A DNA stretch of 5,383 nucleotides, taken from NCBI GenBank assembly GCA_016934875.1, contig JAFGSC010000225.1:1-5383 (forward strand). The letters are read 5' to 3'. Shown piece by piece: positions 5,374 through 5,383 of this stretch. Position 1 is the stretch's first letter. Each line of letters opens with the position of its first letter. Origin of the DNA: Candidatus Atribacteria bacterium. GTDB lineage: Bacteria; Atribacterota; Phoenicimicrobiia; Phoenicimicrobiales; Stramentimicrobiaceae. The notes below the pieces were generated by a model that was given only the letters and a program-made list of their open reading frames with translations, made no database searches and was not told the origin of the DNA. The position numbers and the translations under genes were made by a program.

Positions 5374-5383
5374 GGCATTATCC

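Noticed and set aside
5374..5383. TAA at 5380-5378 as the stop of an upstream pgk gene
   Set aside because: Only ten bases are available. The gene order makes pgk plausible, but no coding sequence can be shown.

Overview
This is a low-GC bacterial window, most likely from an anaerobic member of the Bacillota (Clostridia or a relative). I infer this from the strong AGGAGG-type ribosome binding sites, the tightly overlapping genes, the tRNA gene with encoded CCA, the short SecG, and the mix of glycolysis, hydrogenase-maturation and cation-antiporter genes. I cannot name the genus. Every gene I can support lies on the minus strand, so transcription runs from high to low coordinates.

Right part (about 5383 to 2736): triosephosphate isomerase (tpiA), a 179-base spacer with a good candidate promoter, secG, a short-form nicotinate phosphoribosyltransferase, a 313-base gene-free stretch, and a tRNA-Leu with anticodon GAG. 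The gene-free stretch carries degenerate 7-base repeats at both ends. The gpmI and eno genes that often lie between tpiA and secG in Bacillota are absent here.

Left part (2598 to 1): hypA, encoding the nickel chaperone for [NiFe] hydrogenase, then a candidate extended -10 promoter whose -35 box lies just past the hypA stop. After it comes a compact, translationally coupled operon: mrpE, mrpF, mrpG, a stand-alone MbhD/DUF4040 protein, a stand-alone MbhE protein, mrpB, and the first five codons of a probable mrpC at the window edge. This order matches mbhA-mbhG of archaeal membrane-bound hydrogenases. In classical Mrp antiporters, by contrast, the MbhD- and MbhE-like segments are fused to the C-terminus of the large MrpA protein.

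Working model: the left operon builds the sodium/proton-translocating membrane arm of either an Mrp-linked group 4 [NiFe] hydrogenase (or related Mbx/Mbs-type complex) or a hydrogenase-free split-MrpA antiporter. The adjacent hypA favours the hydrogenase reading. The deciding genes (MrpD-like subunits, and a hydrogenase large subunit if there is one) would lie beyond position 1.
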